Assembly (NCBI GenBank): GCA_947476475.1
Contig: CANJQT010000011.1
Coordinates: 1-53,217 of the forward strand
Origin: Paracoccaceae bacterium
Lineage (GTDB): Bacteria > Pseudomonadota > Alphaproteobacteria > Rhodobacterales > Rhodobacteraceae
Direction: 5' to 3'
DNA: 53,217 nucleotides
Shown here: one piece after another, positions 36,560-45,995 of the stretch
Position numbering within the stretch: position 1 is the first letter of the stretch
Layout: the number at the start of each line of letters is the position of its first letter
Translations under genes and position numbers: made by a program
The notes under the pieces: model-generated
The model's database searches: none
What the model saw: only the letters and a program-made list of their open reading frames with translations
What the model was told of the DNA's origin: nothing

Positions 36560-37198
36560 ATGACCGAGATAACCCACCATTTGCCCGAAAATCTGATCAT
36601 CGCTTATGCCGCATGTAGGCTGGGTCATGCCTTCAGCGTCGCAGTAGCCGCACATGTGTCGCTGTGCATGGAGTGCCGCGCCCGGCTGGCAGCACACGAA
36701 CACGCAGGCGGCGCGGTACTGGAGGCGCTACCGAAGGAAACCGTCAGCCACGAACTGAAATTGCGTACCATGGCCGAACTCTCAGCGCCCGCCAGAGTTG
36801 GGCTGCCCCCCCCAGAGCATGCGGGCATCTATCCTGGCGCGGTGATGGCCGCACTTAAAGGCCGCCCACCAAGATGGCGCGCCCTTGGTGCAGGCATCAG
36901 GCAATGCATTCTGACCGAAGACCTTGAAGGTTCGCTGCGGCTCTTGCACATCCCGCCGGCACAGGGGGTGCCTGATCATGGCCATGGCGGGCTGGAACTG
37001 ACGCTGGTTTTGCAAGGCAGCTTCAGCGATGAAACCGGGCGTTTCGGCGCAGGCGACATTCAAGTCGCCACCGAGGATATGGCACACAGTCCCATCGCAG
37101 GCGGCGGCATGCCATGTGTCTGCCTTGCCGCAACCGACGCTCCCTTGAACTTTCGCGGCTGGCTGCCTCGCATGCTACAGCCGATCTTCCGGATCTAG
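36560..37198 (+). CDS. chrR: Zinc-dependent anti-sigma factor ChrR
   Basis: Holds RpoE inactive until singlet oxygen or related stress. It has 212 residues. The N-terminal anti-sigma domain has the zinc ligands: His6/7, then AAHVSLCMECR with H32, C36 and C39. The C-terminal cupin domain has PDHGHGGLELTLVLQG (HxHx3E) and a later His in DMAHSP, matching the second zinc site of R. sphaeroides ChrR. It is co-transcribed with rpoE (1-nt gap), so sigma and anti-sigma are made together. Confidence 0.95.
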   Translation: MTEITHHLPENLIIAYAACRLGHAFSVAVAAHVSLCMECRARLAAHEHAGGAVLEALPKETVSHELKLRTMAELSAPARVGLPPPEHAGIYPGAVMAALKGRPPRWRALGAGIRQCILTEDLEGSLRLLHIPPAQGVPDHGHGGLELTLVLQGSFSDETGRFGAGDIQVATEDMAHSPIAGGGMPCVCLAATDAPLNFRGWLPRMLQPIFRI

Positions 37199-37492
37199 AG
37201 TGTTGGCCCAAAACGAGGAGCTGCTTTAACTGGTTTTCGGCTGGTTTTGACGGGGGTCTGTGCCAGCACGTCGCGCCGCTGTACAAAAGGGGGTGGGCTG
37301 GCAGGTCGCAATGGCACTTCGGTGGCGCTGTTTTCTTCGTTCAGAGCCAATGGTGCCGCTGGGGCGCTGGCGGCCATATCTTTTTTGGCCTTGATGGCGC
37401 GTCATTATTGCTTGCTGCTGCAGATGAGGTTGGCGCCTTAGCCCATTTCTCGGCTGCACCCGCAGCTACCTCTTGGGCGGCACGCCCAAACC

Positions 37493-38197
37493 TCAGATCA
37501 TCCGAATTGCGTCTCTCTTGACGGAAAGCATATAGCCGCGGCGGGTGATGTTTTTGACCAGAAGCTCTGCCACCATCTGATTTCCCAACGCGTCGCGCAG
37601 CCGCTTGATGCGCATGGCGCCTGAAGCTTCGTCGCAATCAGCCTCTTTCTTGCCAGAGATCACGGATTCGATCTGTGCGCCTGTCAGGATATCGTCATCC
37701 ATTCTGGCCTCTGCCAGAACCGAAAGGGTTTCGATGGCGGACTCGGTCAGCTTGAACTCCATATCGTTCAGCACCACCGCATTTTCGCTTCGGCTGATGA
37801 TCAACGACGACACCTGGATGCCCTGCTTCTGGATGGCCTCCATCCTGCGGTTCAGCGACAACAGCATGACGAGAAAGACCAGAGCGGCGATCAAAAGCGC
37901 CGTAGCAAATACCAAGAGCACGAAGATAATGGTGCGGTAGCTGATCAGCACTTCCGAAAATGCGGTGCCGGACTGGGCGAGCACCTCAAGCAGCCTGATC
38001 TGGTCACCACTGGTCAGCGCGTCGTTTTCTACAAAGATCCGTTCGACCCGGGCGTTGAAAGCATTGGCGTCCGGAAGGGAAAAGAACAGGACTGAGGCAG
38101 AGGCGAGAAGAATTGCCACTATTGCTGCAATGCCCCAGACCACCACGCGATTGCCTGACTTCAGGGCAAGCCCTGCGGGATGTTCGCTGTCAGACAC
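37493..38197 (-). CDS. Two-helix membrane protein with C-terminal winged-helix domain
   Basis: About 234 residues. TM1 (about 17-40) and TM2 (about 88-114) flank a periplasmic loop of about 47 residues. A basic cytoplasmic linker (LNRRMEAIQKQ) leads to a domain resembling the OmpR/PhoB winged helix: NDMEFKLTESAIETLSVLAE, then IKRLRDALGNQ and LVKNITRRGYMLSV. This order (membrane first, DNA-binding domain last) is the reverse of ToxR/CadC. Start: the GTG at 38197 has GGAG seven bases upstream; a GTG at 38203 is too close to it. It lies 18 nt after a small exported protein gene. The target genes are unknown. Confidence 0.7.
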   Translation of the reverse strand: MSDSEHPAGLALKSGNRVVVWGIAAIVAILLASASVLFFSLPDANAFNARVERIFVENDALTSGDQIRLLEVLAQSGTAFSEVLISYRTIIFVLLVFATALLIAALVFLVMLLSLNRRMEAIQKQGIQVSSLIISRSENAVVLNDMEFKLTESAIETLSVLAEARMDDDILTGAQIESVISGKKEADCDEASGAMRIKRLRDALGNQMVAELLVKNITRRGYMLSVKRDAIRMI

Positions 38198-38215
38198 AGT
38201 CACTCTCCGCCAAGT

Positions 38216-38458
38216 TCAGTTCGAGGGGATGATGGCTGTGATGGCCAGAAGCGTCCAGCCCTGTTGGGCCAGAATCGGCTGCAAGATGGCGGCTGCGGCC
38301 GCCTTAGAGGCGCAGGCATCGTCCGGCAAACTGATTTCGCCGGCCTGAAGCTGCAAGGGGTCATCCTGCTTGGCTTTGTAGCGCACTGTGCAGTCAGCAC
38401 TGGCCGCAGAAGCAAGGGCGCAAAACAGGGCAAAAGAGAGGGCAAGGCGAGTCATCAT
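38216..38458 (-). CDS. Small exported protein, unknown function
   Basis: About 80 residues. A signal peptide (TRLALSFALFCALASAASA, cleavage about residue 22) precedes a mature part of about 58 residues with two cysteines (ADCTVRY and DDACASKAA), so a disulfide is possible. I do not recognise the family. The gene lies just upstream of the membrane winged-helix gene on the same strand (about 18 nt), so they are probably co-transcribed. A role as periplasmic partner of that protein is only a guess. The 37199-37492 gap downstream of the pair holds no convincing gene. Confidence 0.6.
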   Translation of the reverse strand: MMTRLALSFALFCALASAASADCTVRYKAKQDDPLQLQAGEISLPDDACASKAAAAAILQPILAQQGWTLLAITAIIPSN

Positions 38459-38635
38459 GCGCGGAAAGTTGCGCGTAGCTGCGCCGCTAATCAATAGCAA
38501 AGCGTCCACAGCTGGCTTTGCCGACGCAGTTATCGGATAGCGGGCGCGTGTTATTGCCCTTTTTCGCCCTTTGCCTCCACCTCCAGCGTATCGGTGCCAC
38601 GGGCTACGGTCGCACCACAAAGAAAGGATTTTGGC

Positions 38636-39085
38636 ATGTCACGTCAGTTGATCGCACTTGCAACCGCCGCCGCCATAGCGATTTCGGGTTTCGCTGCTGT
38701 TCCCGCTGAAGCCAAGGGAAAGGACGCCATCAAGATATTGCTGGGTGTTGCTGCCGTCGGGCTGCTGCTCAACCAGATGAATCAGGGCAAAGCGCGCGCG
38801 TCGACCGTTTTGCCCCCGCCAGATCGCTGGGACAACGAATATGACGATGGCTACAGCCAGCCCACCTCAGGCAGGTTGATCCCGTCAGAATGTCTGATGG
38901 ATGTCACCGTGAATGGCAGGTTGCGCGAGGTTGTCTCCTCGCGCTGTGCGCGCGAATTGGGCTTCGCCCAGCAACTGCCCGCAGATTGCGCCTTTGAGGT
39001 GCGCACCGGTGCCGGATCGCGGTCGGTGTATGGGCCGCAATGCCTGCGCGACTATGGATATCGGATCGAAGCCGCACGCTACTGA
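38636..39085 (+). CDS. Secreted hypothetical protein
   Basis: 149 residues with a signal peptide (LIALATAAAIAISGFAAVPAEA), then a second hydrophobic stretch (IKILLGVAAVGLLLNQM). The Cys-containing C-terminal domain follows (IPSECLMDV; SSRCARELGF; ADCAFEVRTG; YGPQCLRDYGYRI). Its four cysteines suggest two disulfides in the periplasm. I do not recognise a named family. AAAGGA lies eight bases before the ATG. A strong terminator follows, so it is its own unit, divergent from the small exported protein gene. Confidence 0.75.
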   Translation: MSRQLIALATAAAIAISGFAAVPAEAKGKDAIKILLGVAAVGLLLNQMNQGKARASTVLPPPDRWDNEYDDGYSQPTSGRLIPSECLMDVTVNGRLREVVSSRCARELGFAQQLPADCAFEVRTGAGSRSVYGPQCLRDYGYRIEAARY

Positions 39086-39140
39086 AGGATAGGGGCCAAC
39101 GATCGGGCAGTTGTGGCGGCCAGCCCCTGGGCCGCCCCGG

Positions 39141-39173
39141 AAAGGGCGGGTGTGGCAGCTCCCGCCCTTTTTT
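39141..39173 (+). terminator. Rho-independent terminator
   Basis: Perfect 10-bp stem AAAGGGCGGG / CCCGCCCTTT with a 10-nt loop, running into a T6 tract. It ends the secreted-protein gene and lies 37 nt before rnhB. Confidence 0.9.
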
Positions 39174-39209
39174 CTTGCGCGCGCTGGCTTTTGCCGCAAA
39201 GGAAAGAAG

Positions 39210-39836
39210 ATGAGCGACGCACCCGATTTCCACTTCGAAGAGGCAGCCCGGCGGCGGTGCCTGACCCTCGTCGCAGGCGTCGACGAGGCCGGTCGAGGCC
39301 CTTTGTGTGGCCCCGTGGTTGCTGCGGCAGTGGTGTTGGACCCGACGCGCATACCCGACGGGCTGAACGACTCCAAGAAGCTGAGCGCAATACGCAGGGC
39401 CACTTTGTTCGACCAGATCATGGCGCAGGCAGAGGTGGGGGTGGGCGAGGCCAGTCCCGCCGAGATCGACGCGATCAATATCCTGCGCGCCAGCCATCTG
39501 GCGATGGAGCGCGCCATTGCCGCGCTGCCCCGCCCACCCGCCCATGTGCTGATCGATGGCAACATGATCCCGCGCGGACTGACACTTTCCGCTGAAGCAA
39601 TCGTAGGGGGTGATGGGCGATCCCTGTCGATTGCCGCCGCTTCTATTGTTGCCAAGGTGACGCGCGACCGGATCATGGTGGATTTGGCGCAACAGCACCC
39701 CGGCTATGGCTGGGCAAAAAACGCCGGATACCCAACGAAGGACCACCTGTTGGCCCTTCAAAATCTTGGCGTGACCCCTTTCCATAGGCGATCGTTCCGA
39801 CCTATCCACAACATCTTGTGCAAGGGAAATTTGTAA
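39210..39836 (+). CDS. rnhB: Ribonuclease HII
   Basis: Removes ribonucleotides and RNA primers from DNA. It has 208 residues from the ATG at 39210, which is preceded by GGAAAG; the frame upstream overlaps a terminator. The catalytic acidic residues are visible in VAGVDEAGRGPLCGPV (Asp-Glu), VLIDGNMIP (Asp) and the later region. SIAAASIVAKVTRDR and HPGYGWAKNAGYPTKDH are typical. It precedes ccrM, an order common in alphaproteobacteria. Confidence 0.95.
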   Translation: MSDAPDFHFEEAARRRCLTLVAGVDEAGRGPLCGPVVAAAVVLDPTRIPDGLNDSKKLSAIRRATLFDQIMAQAEVGVGEASPAEIDAINILRASHLAMERAIAALPRPPAHVLIDGNMIPRGLTLSAEAIVGGDGRSLSIAAASIVAKVTRDRIMVDLAQQHPGYGWAKNAGYPTKDHLLALQNLGVTPFHRRSFRPIHNILCKGNL

Positions 39837-39845
39837 GTATTTGAT

Positions 39846-39881
39846 TTAAAAAAGAATTTGACGGCGAATCACTCCTGACTC
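39846..39881 (+). promoter_or_regulatory. ccrM leader with two GANTC sites and a CtrA-like half box
   Basis: GAATC at 39866-39870 and GACTC at 39877-39881 are CcrM methylation sites 44-59 nt before the ccrM start. TTAA-N7-TTTG at 39846-39860 resembles a degenerate CtrA box (TTAA-N7-TTAA). In Caulobacter both features govern ccrM expression. Confidence 0.55.
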
Positions 39882-39888
39882 ATGTTGA

Positions 39889-41049
<1,161 letters not shown>

Positions 41050-41104
41050 GTCCCAACCGCGAGTTACCGCCGGTGCCTGTGGTCTGAACCACGGCACATA
41101 CCTT

Positions 41105-41133
41105 GCCCCGCCATGACTTGGCGGGGCTTTTTT
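41105..41133 (+). terminator. Rho-independent terminator of ccrM
   Basis: Perfect 8-bp stem GCCCCGCC / GGCGGGGC with a 7-nt loop and a T6 tract, 56 nt after the ccrM stop. Confidence 0.93.
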
Positions 41134-41230
41134 CTGCCTGCCGCATTGATGTCAGCTCGGGCGGACTTGCGGCACATGCCCTTTCGTCCGGGCGCAAATA
41201 TCCTAGGTGCGCGAGGGCAGAACTGTTGCC

Positions 41231-42376
41231 TTAACTTGCCCCTTTGGGCGGCGGAAGGGCACCGGTCTTGTAGGGCGCCCAATCCGTGATTTCTGGGTAG
41301 AACTGCCGCCGCCACGCGCGCACTCGGGGGTTCATAACCCGAAACCACAATGGTGGGATCAGGGCGAGCGCCGTCATTGCCGGATAGCCCAACGGCAGCT
41401 GCGGAGCCTTGTCAGCGTCGTAGGTCTGCAGAAGCGGGAAACGGCGGTCAGGTTTGTAGTGGTGATCCGAATGGCGCTGAAGGTTGATCAGGAACCAGTT
41501 GGTCGCCTTGTGGGCGGCGTTCCAGCTGTGGTGGGGCTTGATGTGTTCATATTTGCCTTCGCCCAGATGTTTGCGGGTCAGGCCGTAATGTTCGATGTAA
41601 TCCACCAGTTCCAGCTGCCAGATGGCAATCAGGGCCTGGAATGTAAAATAGCCAATCGCTGCCCAGCCGCCCACCAGATAGGCTAATATCAGCGCCAGCG
41701 TCATCAGCGCGCCATAGCGCCAGAATGGGTTGGTGCGATGGAATGGGCCCCGTCCAGCGCGTGCCAGCAGTTGGCGTTCGGCCCGCCAGGCAGACCCCGG
41801 ACCTTCGGCAAGAACCCGTAGGAAGAAGCCGTGGAAGCCCTGATTGTAACGCGCGCTGACCACATCACGCGGGGTGCAGACATATCGGTGGTGAACCAGA
41901 AGATGTTCGGTCCGGTAATGGCTGTAAAGCACCATGGCCAGCAGCAGATCGCCAAGCCAACGCTCAAGCCGGTTCTTTTGATGCATGAGTTCGTGCGCAT
42001 AAACGATGCCGACGGCGCCGGACATGATGCCAATGCCGAAGAACAGGCAAAGCCTTTCCCAGATCGCGAGCACCTCAGAATGAGTCACCCACCAAAGCGC
42101 GGAATACAGGACCACAGCCTGGATCGGCGCCCAGGCAAGGGTGATCAGGCGATACCAGAACAAATCGCGGTCAGGTGTATTGGTATCGGGGTTTTCGCGG
42201 TTCAGGCCCAGTGCGATGTCAAGCAGCGGCAACAGCACCCAGCCGTAAAGCGGCAAAAGCAGCAGCGCCCAGCCACCAAGAACCGCAGCCAGCCAGACGC
42301 AGGGCAAAAGGCCGAGACACAGCCAGAACGGCAGGGCCGAAAATGGATGGGTCAAACCACGACCGCCGTTCATCAC
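41231..42376 (-). CDS. alkB: Alkane 1-monooxygenase (AlkB family)
   Basis: Integral-membrane di-iron hydroxylase acting on the terminal methyl of medium-chain alkanes or similar acyl compounds. It has 381 residues with about six membrane helices. The histidine boxes are HELMHQ, EHLLVHHRYV and LQRHSDHHYKP, plus the DYIEHYGL segment typical of true AlkB. No rubredoxin or rubredoxin reductase gene lies nearby, so electrons must come from elsewhere. GGAG lies six bases before the ATG. It is downstream of mutY on the same strand (20-nt gap) and may be read through from it. Confidence 0.9.
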   Translation of the reverse strand: MMNGGRGLTHPFSALPFWLCLGLLPCVWLAAVLGGWALLLLPLYGWVLLPLLDIALGLNRENPDTNTPDRDLFWYRLITLAWAPIQAVVLYSALWWVTHSEVLAIWERLCLFFGIGIMSGAVGIVYAHELMHQKNRLERWLGDLLLAMVLYSHYRTEHLLVHHRYVCTPRDVVSARYNQGFHGFFLRVLAEGPGSAWRAERQLLARAGRGPFHRTNPFWRYGALMTLALILAYLVGGWAAIGYFTFQALIAIWQLELVDYIEHYGLTRKHLGEGKYEHIKPHHSWNAAHKATNWFLINLQRHSDHHYKPDRRFPLLQTYDADKAPQLPLGYPAMTALALIPPLWFRVMNPRVRAWRRQFYPEITDWAPYKTGALPPPKGAS

Positions 42377-42396
42377 TTTCTCCGATCTATTTCAGT

Positions 42397-43497
42397 CTAT
42401 GCTTGGGGGTCGTTCCGCTCAATCAATCCGAACTCTTTCGACGCCACGTCAAGAACCTTGCGCATAACGGTTGGCAGGTCAGACGGCCGAAAGGCACCCA
42501 TGGGCATGAACTGACCTCTTTCGGGGTTTGCGCCTTTGTCAACCTGCGCCACAAGCACAGCGAGGCTCAGGTGAAAATGCGTAAACGTATGACGAACGGT
42601 TGCCGCCAGTGGGTGCCATTCCCCGCTCACTGGCGGGGCGGGATCAGGGGCAAAGACGGCCCAATCGGATCCGGGAAAGCCCAGCATACCGCCCAACAGG
42701 CCACGGTCGGGACGGCGTTCCAGCAATAGCGCGCCGTCCTCGCGCAGCGCGACATAGGCCAAGCCCTGGCGCGTGGGTTTTTCCGGCTTTTCCCGCCTGC
42801 GCGGAAAGCTGGCGGCGGTGCCCTGTGAATGGGCGGCGCAATATGCCATCAGCGGACACATGCCGCAGCCGGGGTTCTTGGGCGTACAGATGGTAGCACC
42901 CAGATCCATCATCGCCTGCGCATGATCGCCGGGGCGGACCCGCGGGGTCAGTGCGGTGGCAAGAACCGTCAATGCGGGTTTCGCATTCGGCAGGGGTGTT
43001 TCGACTGCATAAAGCCTTGCGATCACACGTTCGACATTGCCATCGACCACAGTCGCGGGCCTGTTGAACGCTATCGAGGCGACGGCGGCCGCTGTATAGG
43101 ACCCAATGCCGGGCAAGCGCAAAAGCATCTCTGGTTCGGCTGGAAACGCCCCCCGGTGATCCGCAACCACGGCACGGGCACACTTCAGAAGGTTGCGGGC
43201 ACGGGCGTAATAGCCAAGACCTGCCCATTCGGCCATCACCTCCTCATCTTTCGCGGAAGCCAGATCGGCAACGGTCGGCCAACGGGTGGTGAAACGGTTG
43301 AAATAGCCGGTCACGGCGGCAACAGTTGTCTGTTGCAGCATCACCTCTGACAGCCAAACCCGATAAGGATCTGGGCGCAGGCCGCGCATCAGGTCTGCCG
43401 GTCCAGTCCGCCACGGCATGGATCGGGCATGGGCATCATACCAGCCCAGCAGCGCCACGCCGATTTCAGTGGCGTCGTTCGGGCGCACTTTTTGCAT
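42397..43497 (-). CDS. mutY: A/G-specific adenine glycosylase
   Basis: Removes adenine mispaired with 8-oxoguanine. It has 366 residues. SEVMLQQTTVAAVTGYF and LPGIGSYTAAAVASIAF with VVDGNVERVIAR form the helix-hairpin-helix glycosylase core, including the catalytic Asp. The four-cysteine iron-sulfur loop is CTPKNPGCGMCPLMAYC. The C-terminal NUDIX-like domain (LLLERRPDRGLLGGMLGFPG) recognises 8-oxoG. The ATG at 43497 is preferred to the TTG two codons upstream. It is divergent from dciA. Confidence 0.95.
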   Translation of the reverse strand: MQKVRPNDATEIGVALLGWYDAHARSMPWRTGPADLMRGLRPDPYRVWLSEVMLQQTTVAAVTGYFNRFTTRWPTVADLASAKDEEVMAEWAGLGYYARARNLLKCARAVVADHRGAFPAEPEMLLRLPGIGSYTAAAVASIAFNRPATVVDGNVERVIARLYAVETPLPNAKPALTVLATALTPRVRPGDHAQAMMDLGATICTPKNPGCGMCPLMAYCAAHSQGTAASFPRRREKPEKPTRQGLAYVALREDGALLLERRPDRGLLGGMLGFPGSDWAVFAPDPAPPVSGEWHPLAATVRHTFTHFHLSLAVLVAQVDKGANPERGQFMPMGAFRPSDLPTVMRKVLDVASKEFGLIERNDPQA

Positions 43498-43557
43498 GTC
43501 CAAGGCCCAACCATCCCATTATGCTGCACCCAACATACAAACCGGAGCCGTCGGCGC

Positions 43558-44085
43558 ATGTCCAGCCCAACCCATCGCGGCGAGCGTCGCTTGCGCGGCT
43601 TTGAGGCCGCTGCAGGACTGCTGCGCGACCGGATCCGTTCGACTGGTGAAAGCCGCGGCTTTGCCTTGTCACGCCTGCTGACCCATTGGGCCGCGATCGT
43701 GGGCGAAGAGGTTGCCGCCCGTGCCCAGCCGGTCAAAGTGGGCTATGGCAAGGGCGGGTTAGGGGCGACGCTGACGCTGTTGGTGCAGGGATCGGCGGCA
43801 CCTTTGGTGCAAATGCAGCTGCCGATGATCCAGGAACGCGTGAATGGCTGTTACGGCTACAATGCGATTTCGCGGATTCACTTGACTCAAACTGCGACCC
43901 TTGGCTTTGCCGAGGGGCAGACGCCCTTTGCGCTTGCGCCGAAAACAGCCCCGCCGCCGCCTGACCCGGCGGTTCTTCGCGCGGCCTCTGACCTTTCACG
44001 GGAAGTTCAGGACGAAAGCCTGCGGGTGGCGCTTGAAGCGCTTGGTGAAAAGGTCTTATCTCGGATTCGATCAAGGAAAGGCTGA
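43558..44085 (+). CDS. dciA: DciA-like (DUF721) replicative-helicase loader protein
   Basis: 175 residues of the DUF721 family. RGFALSRLLTHWAAIVGEEVAARAQPVKV is the characteristic N-terminal segment. LTLLVQGSAAPLVQMQLP and RVNGCYGYNAISRIHL complete the KH-like domain. DciA helps load DnaB in bacteria lacking DnaC (family knowledge). The ATG at 43558 is chosen by similarity; the upstream frame overlaps mutY. It is followed by the DsbA-like gene after 3 nt, a conserved neighbourhood. Confidence 0.85.
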   Translation: MSSPTHRGERRLRGFEAAAGLLRDRIRSTGESRGFALSRLLTHWAAIVGEEVAARAQPVKVGYGKGGLGATLTLLVQGSAAPLVQMQLPMIQERVNGCYGYNAISRIHLTQTATLGFAEGQTPFALAPKTAPPPPDPAVLRAASDLSREVQDESLRVALEALGEKVLSRIRSRKG

Positions 44086-44088
44086 CTC

Positions 44089-44802
44089 ATGTCGAAATCC
44101 GTTATTCTTGCTGCCGTTTTGGCGATTGTCGCTGTTGGGGGGGCATGGCTCTATCTGGGTCGTGGCGCGCCGGATGCGATGACGCCGGTTGCCAGCAGCG
44201 CCGCAGCACAGGAAACCTCAGCGACGACCGAAGCCGCCTCAACCGCGACTGCGAGCACCAGTTCCGACATGGCGCTGGTGCCGGATATGATCTTGGGCAG
44301 TGCAGATGCGCCGCTGACGGTGATGGAATATGCGTCCTTCACATGCCCGCATTGCGCCAATTTTCATGCGACGGTCTGGGACAAGTTCAAGAAAAAATAT
44401 ATCGATACCGGCAAGGTGAAGTTCATCTACCGCGAGGTCTATTTCGACAAGTACGGCCTTTGGGGCGCGATGGTGGCGCGCTGTGGTGGACCCGAGAAAT
44501 ACTTCGGCATCTCAGATATTCTTTATGATACGCAGAAGGACTGGCTTGCCTCGGGCGAGGCGGTGGGGATTGCCGATGCATTACGCAGGGTCGGTATAAC
44601 GGCGGGCATGACCGCCGATCAAGTGGATGCGTGCCTGAAGGACAATGCCAAGGCACAGGCAATGGTGACCGCCTATCAGACCAATGCGACCAATGACAAG
44701 ATTGAGGGCACGCCGACCTTCATCATCGCTGGCGAAAGTCATTCGGGCGAAATGACCTATGACGAGTTCGCGGCCCTGCTTGACGCGAAGTTGCCGAAAT
44801 AA
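44089..44802 (+). CDS. DsbA-family thiol:disulfide protein
   Basis: 237 residues. A signal anchor (about 4-24) is followed by a low-complexity Ala/Ser/Thr linker (about 30-60). The thioredoxin-type domain then begins, with active site CPHC at 86-89 (YASFTCPHCANFH) and the cis-Pro loop in EGTPTFIIAG. It probably acts in the periplasm on cell-envelope or cytochrome proteins, as an oxidase or isomerase. It is coupled to dciA (3-nt gap) and followed by a CoA-transferase gene 3 nt later. Confidence 0.9.
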   Translation: MSKSVILAAVLAIVAVGGAWLYLGRGAPDAMTPVASSAAAQETSATTEAASTATASTSSDMALVPDMILGSADAPLTVMEYASFTCPHCANFHATVWDKFKKKYIDTGKVKFIYREVYFDKYGLWGAMVARCGGPEKYFGISDILYDTQKDWLASGEAVGIADALRRVGITAGMTADQVDACLKDNAKAQAMVTAYQTNATNDKIEGTPTFIIAGESHSGEMTYDEFAALLDAKLPK

Positions 44803-44805
44803 GCC

Positions 44806-45942
44806 ATGACGCCATTGTACGGGTTGAAGGTGGTTGAACTGGCGCGGATACTGGCGGGCCCTTGGGCTGGCCAGATCCTGGCCGATCTGGGCGCGGATGT
44901 GATCAAGGTAGAGGCACCGGAGGGTGATGATACCCGCCGCTGGGGCCCGCCCTTCATTGAGCGGGAGGGGGATAGGACTGCTGCCTATTTCCACTCCTGC
45001 AACCGCGGCAAACGTTCGGTAATCGCCGATTTTCGCACGGCTGAAGGACAGGAGTTCGTGCGCGATCTGGTCCGTGACGCGGATATCCTGATCGAGAATT
45101 TCAAGGTGGGCGGGCTTGCGAAGTACGGTCTGGACTACGACAGCCTGCGCAAGGTGAACCCACGCCTAATCTATTGTTCGATTACCGGCTTCGGCCAGGA
45201 TGGCCCGTATGCCCATCGGGCGGGCTATGACTATATCATTCAGGGCATGGGCGGGCTGATGTCGGTCACTGGTGATCCTCAGGGTCAACCGCAGAAAGTG
45301 GGGGTGGCGGTGTCCGACATCTTCACCGGGGTCTATGCGGCGACTGCGATTCTTGCGGCGTTGCATCAGCGGGAAAAGACCGGCGAGGGGCAACAGGTAG
45401 ATATGGCGCTACTTGATGTCACCACCGCGATCATGGCCAACCAGTCGATGAACTTTCTCACCTCTGGCCATGCGCCGGGGAGGATCGGCAATGCGCACCA
45501 GAACCTTGTGCCCTATGCGGTATTTGACTGTGCGGATGGCTGGATCATTCTGGCGACCGGAAATGATGGGCAGTATCAACGGTTGTGCGGGGTGTTGGGG
45601 CTGGAGGATCTGGCGAAGGCGCCCGAATATCTGACCAATGCGGACCGGATCGCCAACCGGGTCGAACTGACCAGAGCGATCACCGAAAAGACCAAAGGTC
45701 GGCAGAAGGCTGATCTTCTGGCCGCCTGCGAGAGGGAAGGCGTGCCCGCTGGACCGATCAACGACCTGTCGGAGGTGTTTGATGACCCGCAGGTTGTTGC
45801 GCGCGGCATGAAGATCGAACTGGATGGGATCCCCTCAGTGCGGTCGCCCTTCGTCTTCTCGGGGGCCGAACTGGCGCTGGAACGGGCGTCGCCGAAGTTG
45901 GGCGAGCACGATGCTGAGGTCCGGGCGACGCTGAAAGGCTAG
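44806..45942 (+). CDS. Class III (CaiB/BaiF) CoA-transferase
   Basis: 378 residues. The N-terminal LKVVELARILAGPWAGQILADLGADVIKVE and RGKRSVIADFR are the family signature. The catalytic Asp lies in the GQQVDMALLD region (about residue 200). GRIGNAHQNLVPYAVFDCADGW and GVPAGPINDLSEVFDDPQV are also typical. It moves CoA between carboxylic acids; the substrate is not evident. It is transcribed with dciA and the DsbA-like gene but is functionally separate. Confidence 0.9.
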   Translation: MTPLYGLKVVELARILAGPWAGQILADLGADVIKVEAPEGDDTRRWGPPFIEREGDRTAAYFHSCNRGKRSVIADFRTAEGQEFVRDLVRDADILIENFKVGGLAKYGLDYDSLRKVNPRLIYCSITGFGQDGPYAHRAGYDYIIQGMGGLMSVTGDPQGQPQKVGVAVSDIFTGVYAATAILAALHQREKTGEGQQVDMALLDVTTAIMANQSMNFLTSGHAPGRIGNAHQNLVPYAVFDCADGWIILATGNDGQYQRLCGVLGLEDLAKAPEYLTNADRIANRVELTRAITEKTKGRQKADLLAACEREGVPAGPINDLSEVFDDPQVVARGMKIELDGIPSVRSPFVFSGAELALERASPKLGEHDAEVRATLKG

Positions 45943-45995
45943 TTGGGGGTCTTTCAATGCCGCAACCCCGAAGAATCCCCATACCTAAGAAAGTA

